Below, piece by piece: positions 1 through 8,013 of a stretch of DNA of 64,000 bases (position 1 is its first letter; each line of letters opens with the position of its first letter). The stretch is from CBDFFW01 sp965246945 (GTDB lineage Bacteria; Pseudomonadota; Alphaproteobacteria; UBA11073): positions 992,001-1,056,000 of the forward strand of contig CBDFFW010000001.1 in NCBI GenBank assembly GCA_965246945.1, written 5' to 3'. A program made the translations under genes and the position numbers. The notes beneath the pieces were generated by a model, which searched no databases, was not told the DNA's origin, and was given only the letters and a program-made list of their open reading frames with translations.

Positions 1-1
1 C

Positions 2-622
2 CAAATTGATGCAGTATTTAGCGATATTGGCGTGGCAGCAGTGAAAACCGGCATGTTGTTTTCGGCAGAAATTATCGCCGTGGTGGCGGCCAAAATGCGG
101 CAATATCAACCACGGTTTTTGGTGATTGATCCCGTAATGATCGCACAAAGCGGGTATGTTTTATTGCAGCCCGAGGCGGTTGCCGCATTTAAAAATTTAT
201 TGCTACCAATGGCAACCCTTATCACGCCGAATATTCCTGAAGCACAGGCGCTCACAGGTTTGGTAAATGAAACAGATCAGGTAAAACTCGCCGAAGCGAT
301 GCAAGCATTTTGCCCTGGCGCAATTTTGGTCAAAGGCGGGCATAGCGATGACCTGGCCAGCGCCCGCGATTATCTTTTGCTGCCTGGAACTGGTAAGGCA
401 GAAGGCTATTGGTATTCAATGCCGCGTGTTCACACGGCCAATACGCATGGTACCGGTTGCACGCTTGCCAGCGCGATTGCCACGTTAATTGCCCAAAGGG
501 AGGGGATGCGTAATGCGGTGCAGGCCGGCAAAATGTATTTGCAAAATGCGCTTATTCATGGCGCTGATAAGCAGTTAGGCCATGGCCCTGGGCCGGTGAA
601 TCATAATTGGCAAAGCAATTAG
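2..622 (+). CDS. thiD: hydroxymethylpyrimidine / phosphomethylpyrimidine kinase, 3' part
   Basis: This is the C-terminal 206 residues of ThiD, which phosphorylates HMP and HMP-P in the pyrimidine branch of thiamine synthesis in the cytosol. The reading frame is open from base 2, so the gene begins left of the window; the GTG at 32 is internal. Family marks seen are VKTGML, the VIDPVM segment, TPNIPEA, LVKGGH and the anion-hole/catalytic region HTANTHGTGCTLASAIA near the end. Full-length relatives are about 260-270 residues, so roughly 60 are missing by truncation at the window edge. The stop overlaps the convergent folB stop by 4 bp. The assignment is firm; whether the upstream part is intact cannot be seen. 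Confidence 0.93.
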   Translation, partial: QIDAVFSDIGVAAVKTGMLFSAEIIAVVAAKMRQYQPRFLVIDPVMIAQSGYVLLQPEAVAAFKNLLLPMATLITPNIPEAQALTGLVNETDQVKLAEAMQAFCPGAILVKGGHSDDLASARDYLLLPGTGKAEGYWYSMPRVHTANTHGTGCTLASAIATLIAQREGMRNAVQAGKMYLQNALIHGADKQLGHGPGPVNHNWQSN

Positions 623-966
623 CGTTGCCATTCAATTTTGACACCCGGTTTGGTGTCTGGAAAAGCGTGTAATTTTAACAAGGTCATGCTTACGGCAGTG
701 ATATGCATTTTTTGCTGCAAGACTTGCAAAATAGCCTGCGCCAAATCCTCTAACATGTTATAATGTTTGGCGACGCATAATTCGCCAATGGTTTGGTGTA
801 GCCAATCGTAATCGACCGTTTCTGCCAGAGCATCAAGGGTGGGTGGTTTAACCAAAGTTAACTCTAATTTAAGGCGCAAAAATTGCGGACTTTCTTTTTC
901 GTGCTGATAAATGCCAACGCGCGCTTGCAATTGCCAATCGCGCATTAAAATGTGCATTTTTAACAT
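619..966 (-). CDS. folB: dihydroneopterin aldolase
   Basis: A 115-residue FolB, which cleaves 7,8-dihydroneopterin to 6-hydroxymethyl-dihydropterin and glycolaldehyde in folate synthesis. The sequence has the family layout: an N-terminal strand with ARVGIYQHEKESPQ, then the TVDYDWL segment and a helix with MLEDLAQAIL. It ends in the conserved KLHAFPDTKPGVKIEW strand. Length matches the usual 115-125 residues. The ATG at 966 is preceded at a suitable distance by AAAGGTAG and is preferred over in-frame ATGs at 957 and 945. The gene is convergent with thiD and lies 15 bp downstream of the ABC ATPase gene on the same strand, so the two may be cotranscribed although their functions are unrelated. 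Confidence 0.9.
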   Translation of the reverse strand: MLKMHILMRDWQLQARVGIYQHEKESPQFLRLKLELTLVKPPTLDALAETVDYDWLHQTIGELCVAKHYNMLEDLAQAILQVLQQKMHITAVSMTLLKLHAFPDTKPGVKIEWQR

Positions 967-981
967 CTGGACTACCTTTAT

Positions 982-1707
982 CTATGCGGCGCAGGCTGGC
1001 GCCTGGTCGTCCCAAGCTTCGGCCATGGCGCGTGCTTGCTGCAGATGATGTGGAGTCAGCACGGCTTCCGTCAATCCTTGCGCCACACTTTCGCGGGCTA
1101 GCAATAATGTGTGGCTGAAATGACACCGGATCTGTTCGATATCATGTAACACGGCAATCACCGTGCGGCCTTCCCGCTGCCATTGGCCGATAACTTGTAG
1201 TAGGTGATAGGTGCTGCGTTGATCGACGGCATTAAACGGCTCATCCAGTAAAATCACAGGGGCATCTTGCATAATTGCCCGGGCAAATAAAACGCGTTGC
1301 AGCTGGCCTGCTGACAAGGTATCCAATGTCCGGTTTTCGAAACCGGATAGCTCGACCGCCGATAATGCGGCCAGGCCATGCGCTTTTTCTTTATCGCAGA
1401 TTTTACCCCACAGTTTTTTACGCCGCCAAGCACCTTGCAATATGGTTTGCCAGACGGTGATCGGAAAGCGCACGTCAAGCTCCCGCTGCTGACTTAGCAA
1501 CGCGATAATTTTTTCGTTTAAATGCAAATGGCCGCTGCTGGGTTTCATTAACCCGGCTACGGTTTTTAGCAGTGTTGATTTGCCTGCACCATTGGGCCCG
1601 TAAATCGCCCAGGCCTCGCCAGCTTGCACTTCCCAATTTAAGTGATGGACAGCCGGATGCCGTTTATATGCAATCGTTAAATCATAGCAGGATAGAATAG
1701 TAGACAA
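982..1707 (-). CDS. zinc/manganese-type ABC transporter ATP-binding protein
   Basis: A roughly 241-residue cytosolic ATPase subunit of a metal-chelate ABC importer (ZnuC/MntB-like family). Seen are Walker A GPNGAGKST, a Q-loop region with SQQRELDVRFPITVWQT typical of Zn/Mn ATPases, signature LSAGQLQR, Walker B VILLDEPF and the switch histidine in VLHD. The frame is open to a TTG at 1743, but homologous N-termini fit the TTG at 1707, which gives STILSCYDLTIAYK. A Zur-like palindrome lies directly upstream of that codon, which supports zinc and argues against the longer start. No permease or binding-protein gene is adjacent, so its partners must lie elsewhere. Metal specificity is inferred, not shown. 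Confidence 0.85.
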   Translation of the reverse strand: MSTILSCYDLTIAYKRHPAVHHLNWEVQAGEAWAIYGPNGAGKSTLLKTVAGLMKPSSGHLHLNEKIIALLSQQRELDVRFPITVWQTILQGAWRRKKLWGKICDKEKAHGLAALSAVELSGFENRTLDTLSAGQLQRVLFARAIMQDAPVILLDEPFNAVDQRSTYHLLQVIGQWQREGRTVIAVLHDIEQIRCHFSHTLLLARESVAQGLTEAVLTPHHLQQARAMAEAWDDQAPACAA

Positions 1708-1726
1708 GGTTATAATATAACATTTG
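1706..1726 (-). promoter_or_regulatory. candidate Zur operator
   Basis: GTTATAATATAAC at 1709-1721 is a perfect 13-base palindrome around a central base, followed by ATTTG. It closely resembles the Zur box of proteobacterial znu genes (core TGTTATANTATAACA). It lies immediately 5' of the likely TTG start of the ABC ATPase. On the minus strand TTGCAA followed about 17 bases later by TTATAT could be the promoter it overlaps. Left-flank match to the longer consensus is poor, and the region is AT-rich. Confidence 0.55.
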
Positions 1727-1748
1727 ATAATTATTAATTGCAACCACT

Positions 1749-1775
1749 GTCATCCTCGCTTTGTGCTGGGATGAC
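1749..1775. repeat. short degenerate family B palindrome
   Basis: GTCATCC, twelve bases, then GGGATGAC. The arms match the family B repeats found elsewhere in the window. It lies between the RimB-RimK gene and the ABC ATPase gene, both on the minus strand, and is a reduced copy without the usual second hairpin. Confidence 0.6.
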
Positions 1776-1784
1776 AAGTTGTGG

Positions 1785-3158
1785 CTAGCTGCCCCAAACT
1801 TTCTTTTCGATCGCTTTGATCATCAGGCCAGCGATGTTTTTCTGCGTGGCGCCTTCGATGCCTTGCAGGCCTGGGGAGGAATTAACTTCGATAACTTTCG
1901 GGCCTGTGTGGCTTTGCAAAATATCCACGCCAGCGACCTCTAATTTCAAGGCTTTGGCCGCACGGATGGCGATTTTGCGTTCTTGTAAGGATGGTTTCAC
2001 CATTTCGGCTTTGCCGCCCAAATGCAGATTGGCGCGGAATTCGCCTTCCGCCTGGGCGCGGCGTTCCATGGCACCGACCACTTTGCCGCCGACGACGAAT
2101 AGACGCAAATCGCGGCCAGCGCTCTCCTTTACGAACTCTTGTACCAAAATATTCACATTGATGCTTTTAAACGCGCCAATCACGCTTTCCGCCGCACTAT
2201 CGGTTTCGGCAATCACCACACCTTTGCCTTGCGTGCCTTCCAGCAACTTGATAATCAGCGGTGCGCCGCCAATCATTTTAATCATCTCTTTGATATCTTG
2301 TGAGGAATGGGCAAAACCGGTGACCGGCATGGGGATGCCTTCTTGGGTTAAAATTTGCATCGTGCGCAATTTGTCGCGCGAGCGTTCAATCGCCACGGAA
2401 TCGTTTTGGCAAAATACGCCTGCCGTTTGAAATTGCCGCATGATCGCGCAGCCATATTGCGTGCGGGCTGGGCGAATACGTGGAATAACCGCATCAAAAT
2501 CATTTAGCAATTCACCGCCGCGATAGCGAATTTCGGGCTTGGTCGCACTAATATTAATAAAGCAATGTTCCAGCTTAATAAAACGCATATTATGGCCCAT
2601 TTCGGTGCCAGCCTCAATTAAGCGGCGGTGGGAATAAAGCTTCGCTTCTGTGCCTAACACAGCAATTTTTAAGCCCGTGGTTTTCGGTTTATACAACCGG
2701 TACATATGTTCCACTTCGATCATGGTCAAATCGCGAGTGGTAAACATCAAATCGGGGTCGACCAATAACCGGCCTTCCATCGCCTGCCGGCCTAACAGCA
2801 TGCGGTAGCCCATTGGGTCGCGATTGGTGAGCGTCACTTCAATCGGCCAGTTTTCATTGCCGAGTGTTAGCGTGGTTTGCACCACATGGCGAATTTCGCT
2901 GATGCCGTTGCTGCTGCGGATTTCGCGGCGTGCGAGTAATTTTGCCACACAGCCCTTGACCACCAAGCGGTTGCCAGGCAGGGGATGCACATCGAACCGC
3001 ATCCAGTTTTGCCCATCGCGTTCAAACTGTTCGATATTAAACGCATGCAGCGCTGAAGTTTTGGCCCCGCTGTCAATCCGTGTTTTGATGGCAGGCAGGC
3101 CTAAATCAGGCAGGCTGCACCATTCTTCACGTCCAATAAGTGTTTTCGGGCCAGGCAC
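1785..3158 (-). CDS. fused retropepsin-like (RimB) and RimK-type ATP-grasp ligase
   Basis: A 457-residue two-domain protein. Residues about 1-145 match the RimB / 'ATP-dependent zinc protease' retropepsin-like family, with the aspartyl site DSGAKTSALHA (Asp29) and YRMLLGRQAMEG. Residues about 160-457 are a RimK ATP-grasp ligase with LIIKLLEGTQGKGV, LVQEFV, GRDLRLFVVGGKVVGAMERRA and the metal-site end EVNSSPGLQGIEGAT. RimK adds glutamate residues to the C-terminus of ribosomal protein S6; RimB is a protease of the same pathway. The two are often separate genes; here they are one chain. The chosen GTG at 3158 keeps the strand before Asp29; no better start is visible. Substrate is inferred. Confidence 0.85.
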   Translation of the reverse strand: MPGPKTLIGREEWCSLPDLGLPAIKTRIDSGAKTSALHAFNIEQFERDGQNWMRFDVHPLPGNRLVVKGCVAKLLARREIRSSNGISEIRHVVQTTLTLGNENWPIEVTLTNRDPMGYRMLLGRQAMEGRLLVDPDLMFTTRDLTMIEVEHMYRLYKPKTTGLKIAVLGTEAKLYSHRRLIEAGTEMGHNMRFIKLEHCFINISATKPEIRYRGGELLNDFDAVIPRIRPARTQYGCAIMRQFQTAGVFCQNDSVAIERSRDKLRTMQILTQEGIPMPVTGFAHSSQDIKEMIKMIGGAPLIIKLLEGTQGKGVVIAETDSAAESVIGAFKSINVNILVQEFVKESAGRDLRLFVVGGKVVGAMERRAQAEGEFRANLHLGGKAEMVKPSLQERKIAIRAAKALKLEVAGVDILQSHTGPKVIEVNSSPGLQGIEGATQKNIAGLMIKAIEKKVWGS

Positions 3159-3229
3159 CTGATGCTGCTATCACATACGCTATGTAAAGGCAAAGCAGAT
3201 AATGATATCAAATAGATAAAGAAAGCATA

Positions 3230-4081
3230 TTAATAGGGGTGGTTGCCATACCGTTCGATAATCAATGCCATTTGTTTGGCAGCATTACCGGCATCTGTGT
3301 TGATACTTTCTGCAGTCATATTTCCTGCGTGGATAACTTTATAAATCAAATCGGTTGGCGCGGCGATGCTGTGCAGCGCGCTGCCTAATGGCGCTAATTT
3401 CAAAAATGCCTGCAAAGCGTCAGTCAAAATATTAATATTGGTAAGTGGTGCGTTGGGCACCTGCATAATTCGCAATAAACCGGCGCGATTCATACGACCG
3501 ACATATTCAGTATCCGTATAATGACGGATGTTGAAATCAAACAAACCTAATTCAAGCTGGGTTTGTCGCCGCATCAGCCAGCCGGATGGTGTTGAATAAT
3601 GATTGCTGGTATTTAACACATGGCCAGTCGCATCATAATTAAGTGCAGAGGCGCAAACGATATCAGCACATTGCAAATCTTGCAAACCATAAGCGAACCG
3701 GTTCGATAACCATTGATCATCATCATCCAAAAAACCAAGAATATCGCCACTGGCAATTTTCAAGGCGGCATTTAAACTATTGGCCTGGCTAGACATATAT
3801 TGCGGATCGGCATTGGCAAAAATAACAGGTAATGAACCAGCATCGGGCGGGATGACGGCAGCGGCATCAATCCCGACAATAATTTCCAGCGGACGTGCGC
3901 CTAAAATTTCTTGGTTGCGAATGCTTGCTACTGCATCGTTTAACCATAAATTACCATTCGGTTTGCGTTGAAAACGGCTGGCGATAACAACCGATACCAT
4001 GCCGTCCGATACGGACTTATAAATTGGCAATTCATTGGTGACAATGAAATCCAAAGGGCTAATTTTGCGCAGATATGCCAT
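3230..4081 (-). CDS. family 2 glycosyltransferase
   Basis: A protein of about 283 residues with a GT-A fold signature: VSVVIASRFQRKPNGNLWLNDAV at the nucleotide-binding start, LEIIVGID, ANSLNAALKIASGDILGFLDDDDQW with the acidic metal-binding run at residues 119-122, and a later DTEYVGRMNRAG segment where the catalytic base is usually found. It probably transfers a sugar from a nucleotide sugar to a cell-surface glycan or protein; donor and acceptor are unknown. The ATG at 4081 is preferred to the TTG at 4087; neither has a clear ribosome-binding site. It ends near 3230 and lies 39 bp downstream of priA on the same strand. No other surface-sugar gene is adjacent. Confidence 0.8.
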   Translation of the reverse strand: MAYLRKISPLDFIVTNELPIYKSVSDGMVSVVIASRFQRKPNGNLWLNDAVASIRNQEILGARPLEIIVGIDAAAVIPPDAGSLPVIFANADPQYMSSQANSLNAALKIASGDILGFLDDDDQWLSNRFAYGLQDLQCADIVCASALNYDATGHVLNTSNHYSTPSGWLMRRQTQLELGLFDFNIRHYTDTEYVGRMNRAGLLRIMQVPNAPLTNINILTDALQAFLKLAPLGSALHSIAAPTDLIYKVIHAGNMTAESINTDAGNAAKQMALIIERYGNHPY

Positions 4082-4120
4082 ATGCAAAAATGCTTTTTTA
4101 TTTAGAGGTGTGTCAACCGC

Positions 4121-6202
4121 TTACATAAAACTTTGCGGGTCGACATCGATGGTTAGATCGATAGCCGCTGGCACATTGCATTGTGTCAAAGCAGTTTTCA
4201 GGAATGGTTGCAGTATGGTATTGGCGGCGCCTTTCATCAATAAGCGAAAACGATATTTGCCGCGAATGCGGGCGAGTGGGGCGGGGGCAGGACCGAGCAA
4301 TTGAATGGGTTTGGGCAAATGTTTGTGCAGGCAAACAGCCAGCGCATGACTGGCCTGTTCTACCGCGCGTTCATCCTCACCGCTTAAAATAAGGGCAATT
4401 AAACGGCCGTAAGGCGGCATACCGGCAAGCTGCCGGTATTGTTTTTCCAGTGCCCAAAATTCGCCAGCATCGCTATGTTGCAATGCGTTTAAAACTGGAT
4501 GCTCGGGTTGATAGGTTTGGATCATGACGCGGCCTGGTTTGGCGGCCCGTCCGGCCCGCCCGCCGACCTGCTGCAGTAATTGAAACGTGCGTTCAGCGGC
4601 GCGTAATTCAGTGCCGCCTAAACCAATATCGGCATCGACCACGCCAACCAAAGTGAGTTCTGGAAAGTGATGGCCCTTGGCCAATAATTGCGTGCCGACC
4701 GCAATATCAATTTCACCATTTTCAAAAGCGGTAATCTGTTGCGGGATATCATCGGCATCGCTGGTGAAAACGGCAATGCGCGCATCTGGCAATAATGTTT
4801 TTACTTCCTCAGCAATACGCTCCACCCCCGGGCCGCAGGCCGCCCAGCTATCTGCCGTGCCGCAAGCGGGGCAAACATGGGGTTGTGGCATCACGAACCC
4901 GCAATGGTGGCATTGCAATTGATGATAACGGCGATGGGTCACCAGCCAGGTGCTGCAATTGGGGCAGCCCAACCGATAGCCGCAGGTGCGGCATAGCTGT
5001 AGCGGCGCATAACCGCGCCGGTTCATAAATAATAGGCTTTGTTCGCCTTTGGCCGTATTATCGATTAATGCTGCCCGCAGGATGGGGGAAAGCCAATGCC
5101 CTTTAGGCGGCGGATCTTGGCGTAAGTCCAATAATTTGACATCGGGCAATTGCGCTGCACCGAACCGTTCGAGCAACGGGTGATGGATATAGCGGCCGCG
5201 ATTCACATTCGCTTGGGTTTCCAATGATGGCGTGGCTGAAGCCAAAATTGCCGAGCAATTTTCAAATTTAGCGCGGGCAATGGCCAAATCGCGCCCGTGA
5301 TAAATCGTGCCTTCTTCCTGTTTATATGCCGGTTCATGCTCTTCATCGATGACAATCACTCCGAGTTGCTGATAAGGCAGAAACAGCGCCGACCGCGCGC
5401 CGACAATAAATAAAGGTTTACCCTCGCATAACGCGCGCCAGGTATCGCGGCGAATGCTGGGTTTTTGAGCGGAGTGCCAAACAATGGGTGTCACACCAAC
5501 ATATTTGGCTAGCCGCGCCGCCAGGGTTTGGGTCAGCGCGATTTCCGGTAACATCACCAGTGCGGATTTACCAGCCGTGATGGCGGCACGCACCGCGGCG
5601 GCATAAACCAGTGTTTTGCCAGAACCGGTTACACCTTCTAACACATGGGTGGTGAAGGTATGGGCATTGACAGAAGTTTGCAGTTCATTGGCAATGGCAT
5701 TTTGGTTGGTGGATAGAAAATTATTATTAATGTTGGGCGAGCATCCTTCGATACGCGCATCTAGCGATACGCTACTCAGGATGAGGCTTTGTGATAAATC
5801 CTCATCCTGAGTAGCAGCAACGCTGTGTATCGAAGGGTGCTTACTTGCGTCTAAAAAAAATTTTGATTTGCGTGGCCGCTTTTGGGGTTTGAAAACATCT
5901 GGTGTATTCAGCGTTAATTTTAATAATTTGCCGAATGGCTGCATGGTGTAATCGGCGCACCAGTGCAACCAATCCAGATTCTGAGGGGTAAGGACTAACC
6001 CATCATATATGTTTTGGATGGCTTTTAATTTATTGGCGGGAATATCGGCACTAACATTGGCTTCCTGCACCACACCAATAATTTCTTTTTTGCCCAATGG
6101 CACGCTGACGCATTGGCCGACTTGTAAATCAACTGGTCCTTGATAGGTCAGCAAATGCGCCAAGGGGCGCGGCAACAAAACATGGTAAAGCGCAGTTGTC
6201 AT
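4121..6202 (-). CDS. priA: primosomal protein N' (replication restart helicase)
   Basis: A 693-residue PriA, the superfamily 2 DNA helicase that reloads the replisome at stalled forks. Visible are the N-terminal DNA-binding domain starting ALYHVLLPRPL, Walker A GVTGSGKT at about residues 190-197, the DEEH box IDEEHEPAYK, the zinc-binding cysteine cluster (CRTCGYRLGCPNC and later CHHCG, CPACG), and GTQLLAKGHHFP. The ATG at 6202 overlaps the mutL stop as TAATG, so translation is coupled; a longer frame to 6217 is unlikely. Residues about 121-155 are encoded by a family A palindromic repeat and look foreign (KHPSIHSVAATQDED and following). The insertion lies before Walker A in the region between the DNA-binding and helicase domains, so activity is probably kept. 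Confidence 0.95.
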   Translation of the reverse strand: MTTALYHVLLPRPLAHLLTYQGPVDLQVGQCVSVPLGKKEIIGVVQEANVSADIPANKLKAIQNIYDGLVLTPQNLDWLHWCADYTMQPFGKLLKLTLNTPDVFKPQKRPRKSKFFLDASKHPSIHSVAATQDEDLSQSLILSSVSLDARIEGCSPNINNNFLSTNQNAIANELQTSVNAHTFTTHVLEGVTGSGKTLVYAAAVRAAITAGKSALVMLPEIALTQTLAARLAKYVGVTPIVWHSAQKPSIRRDTWRALCEGKPLFIVGARSALFLPYQQLGVIVIDEEHEPAYKQEEGTIYHGRDLAIARAKFENCSAILASATPSLETQANVNRGRYIHHPLLERFGAAQLPDVKLLDLRQDPPPKGHWLSPILRAALIDNTAKGEQSLLFMNRRGYAPLQLCRTCGYRLGCPNCSTWLVTHRRYHQLQCHHCGFVMPQPHVCPACGTADSWAACGPGVERIAEEVKTLLPDARIAVFTSDADDIPQQITAFENGEIDIAVGTQLLAKGHHFPELTLVGVVDADIGLGGTELRAAERTFQLLQQVGGRAGRAAKPGRVMIQTYQPEHPVLNALQHSDAGEFWALEKQYRQLAGMPPYGRLIALILSGEDERAVEQASHALAVCLHKHLPKPIQLLGPAPAPLARIRGKYRFRLLMKGAANTILQPFLKTALTQCNVPAAIDLTIDVDPQSFM
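5741..5840. repeat. family A palindromic repeat inside priA (inside-out copy)
   Basis: GCATCCTTCGATACG through GCTACTCAGGATGAGG (5741-5786) is followed after 13 bases by CCTCATCCTGAGTAGC through GTATCGAAGGGTGC (5800-5840). These are the right and left halves of the family A element in reversed order relative to the four intergenic copies. The whole element is translated in frame within PriA without a stop codon. Confidence 0.9.
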
Positions 6203-8004
6203 TAACGAGCAAACCAATTGTCAAGCTCGGCCAGGGTAATCGCGCGGTAAGTTGGGCGGCCATGGTTGCAGGCCAGGGCAGCAGGGCAAGCTTCCATTTG
6301 CCGTAACAACGCATTCATTTCGGCATGATTAAGCGCGCGGCCAGAGCGCACCGAACCATGGCACGCCATGGTGGCAGCAAGCTTATGCAGCGATTGCGTG
6401 AGCAATGTTTGAATGGAATTTTCTGCCAGTAAATTAGCCAGATCCGCCAATAGAGTTGGGGCATCAGCGCCCTTTACCCAATTGGGTAAAGCGGTAATCA
6501 ATAGTTGATCACTCTGATGAGCAGCTACAATGTGAATGCCAAGTTGTGCTAATTCATTTTGCGCGGCAATCAATGTATCCACCTGGGCGGGAATAAGCGT
6601 AACCGTGGCGGGAATGAGCAAAGATTGGCTGGGCAACGCCGTGATATCTAATTGCCCTTTCAACTGTTCGTAAACCAAACGTTCATGCGCGGCATGTTGA
6701 TCAACGATAATCAAGCCATCAGTTGTTTGCGCTAAAATATACCGTTTGTGTAATTGCATTAGGGCAGTACCCAATGGGTATTGCAGTGAATTTACATCTG
6801 CTGTTTGGCCAGTAATACGGCCGCTGGGCGCAAAATTGAAATCAGCATTTTCTTTCAAACCATAAGCGGCTGGTGCTGGCACCTGGTTCATGCCCAATTC
6901 GTTGCGTAAGGCTTCTAGAGCAGCACTCGCTTCAATGCTCTGATTAACGGCATAAGCCTGTGGCAGTGGATTTTGATTGGCGGCTGACCACATGCGGGTG
7001 TGCAAGGGTTGAATGGCCAGGCCTTGGGCGTTTAAAGCATCGCGAATGGTGGTGATGATGAAACCGCGCACGGCTTCGGGATCGCGGAACCGCACCTCGC
7101 TTTTGGCGGGGTGCACATTCACATCAACTGCTGCGGGCGGCACATTAAGCCATAACGCAATCGGCAAATGCCGGCCATGCGGCACCAAATCGCCAATGGC
7201 GACTTTGATGGCAATCTGCAACACACGGTCGCGCACCGGCCGGTTATTCACATAACAAAATTGCATCGCTGGTGTGGCCTGGTGTTGATGCGGATGGGCC
7301 AAATGGCCGCGCAAATTAACACTGCCAGCATCCCGCTGCATAGCAAAAGCGACTTGGTTTAATTTGCTGCCCCAGAGCATCGGCAAGCGCTGGCTGGCAT
7401 TGCCAACGGCAAGCCAGTCAAAAATTTTGCGTTCATCATGCCACACGCGGAAAGCGGTTTGGGGATTGCCAAGCGCCAACCGTTCGATAATTTCGCGGCA
7501 ATAACGCCATTCGGTGGCGGGGCTGCGCAAAAATTTTAGGCGAGCGGGCACCGCATAAAATAAATCCTGCACGGTTACAGTGGTGCCAATGCTGTGCTGG
7601 GCCGGTTGCGGCTTGCCAACATTGCCGCCTTCGATTTTAATTTGCCAGGCTTCTGTCTTGGCAGCGCGGCTGGTGATCGTTAAGCGGCTCACCGCGCCAA
7701 TGGCGGGCAGGGCTTCGCCGCGAAAACCGAAATAGTGAATATTGTTTAAATCGTCATTCGGTAGTTTTGATGTGGCATGGCGGGTTACTGCCAGTTGCAA
7801 ATCCGTGGCCGACATTCCGTGGCCGTTATCGCTGATTTGCAGAAAGTTCATGCCGCCTTGCGACAGGCGAATTTCGATTTCGGTCGCGCCCGCATCCAAG
7901 GCATTATCCAATAATTCTTTTAACGCGGCGGCAGGGCATTCAACCACTTCACCGGCGGCAATTTGATTGACCAGAAAATCGGGCAATAAGCGGATAACGC
8001 CCAT
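6202..8004 (-). CDS. mutL: DNA mismatch repair protein MutL
   Basis: A 600-residue MutL, the ATPase that links MutS mismatch recognition to strand incision. The N-terminal GHKL ATPase has all motifs: the helix ELLDNALDAGATEI, DNGHGM and FGFRGEAL. The C-terminal domain carries DQHAAHERLVYEQ near residue 437, the metal-site motif of endonuclease-type MutL, and ACNHGRPT near residue 577, which fits its zinc-site partner. MutL should therefore nick DNA itself, as expected where MutH is absent. The ATG start lies 9 bp after the stop of the pentapeptide gene, and the stop overlaps the priA start as TAATG. This run puts repair and fork restart in one transcription unit. Confidence 0.96.
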   Translation of the reverse strand: MGVIRLLPDFLVNQIAAGEVVECPAAALKELLDNALDAGATEIEIRLSQGGMNFLQISDNGHGMSATDLQLAVTRHATSKLPNDDLNNIHYFGFRGEALPAIGAVSRLTITSRAAKTEAWQIKIEGGNVGKPQPAQHSIGTTVTVQDLFYAVPARLKFLRSPATEWRYCREIIERLALGNPQTAFRVWHDERKIFDWLAVGNASQRLPMLWGSKLNQVAFAMQRDAGSVNLRGHLAHPHQHQATPAMQFCYVNNRPVRDRVLQIAIKVAIGDLVPHGRHLPIALWLNVPPAAVDVNVHPAKSEVRFRDPEAVRGFIITTIRDALNAQGLAIQPLHTRMWSAANQNPLPQAYAVNQSIEASAALEALRNELGMNQVPAPAAYGLKENADFNFAPSGRITGQTADVNSLQYPLGTALMQLHKRYILAQTTDGLIIVDQHAAHERLVYEQLKGQLDITALPSQSLLIPATVTLIPAQVDTLIAAQNELAQLGIHIVAAHQSDQLLITALPNWVKGADAPTLLADLANLLAENSIQTLLTQSLHKLAATMACHGSVRSGRALNHAEMNALLRQMEACPAALACNHGRPTYRAITLAELDNWFAR

Positions 8005-8013
8005 AGATGTTGT

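Noticed and set aside
869..1126. Minus-strand 85-codon frame
   Set aside because: Overlaps folB and the ABC ATPase in another frame; composition is that of a shadow.
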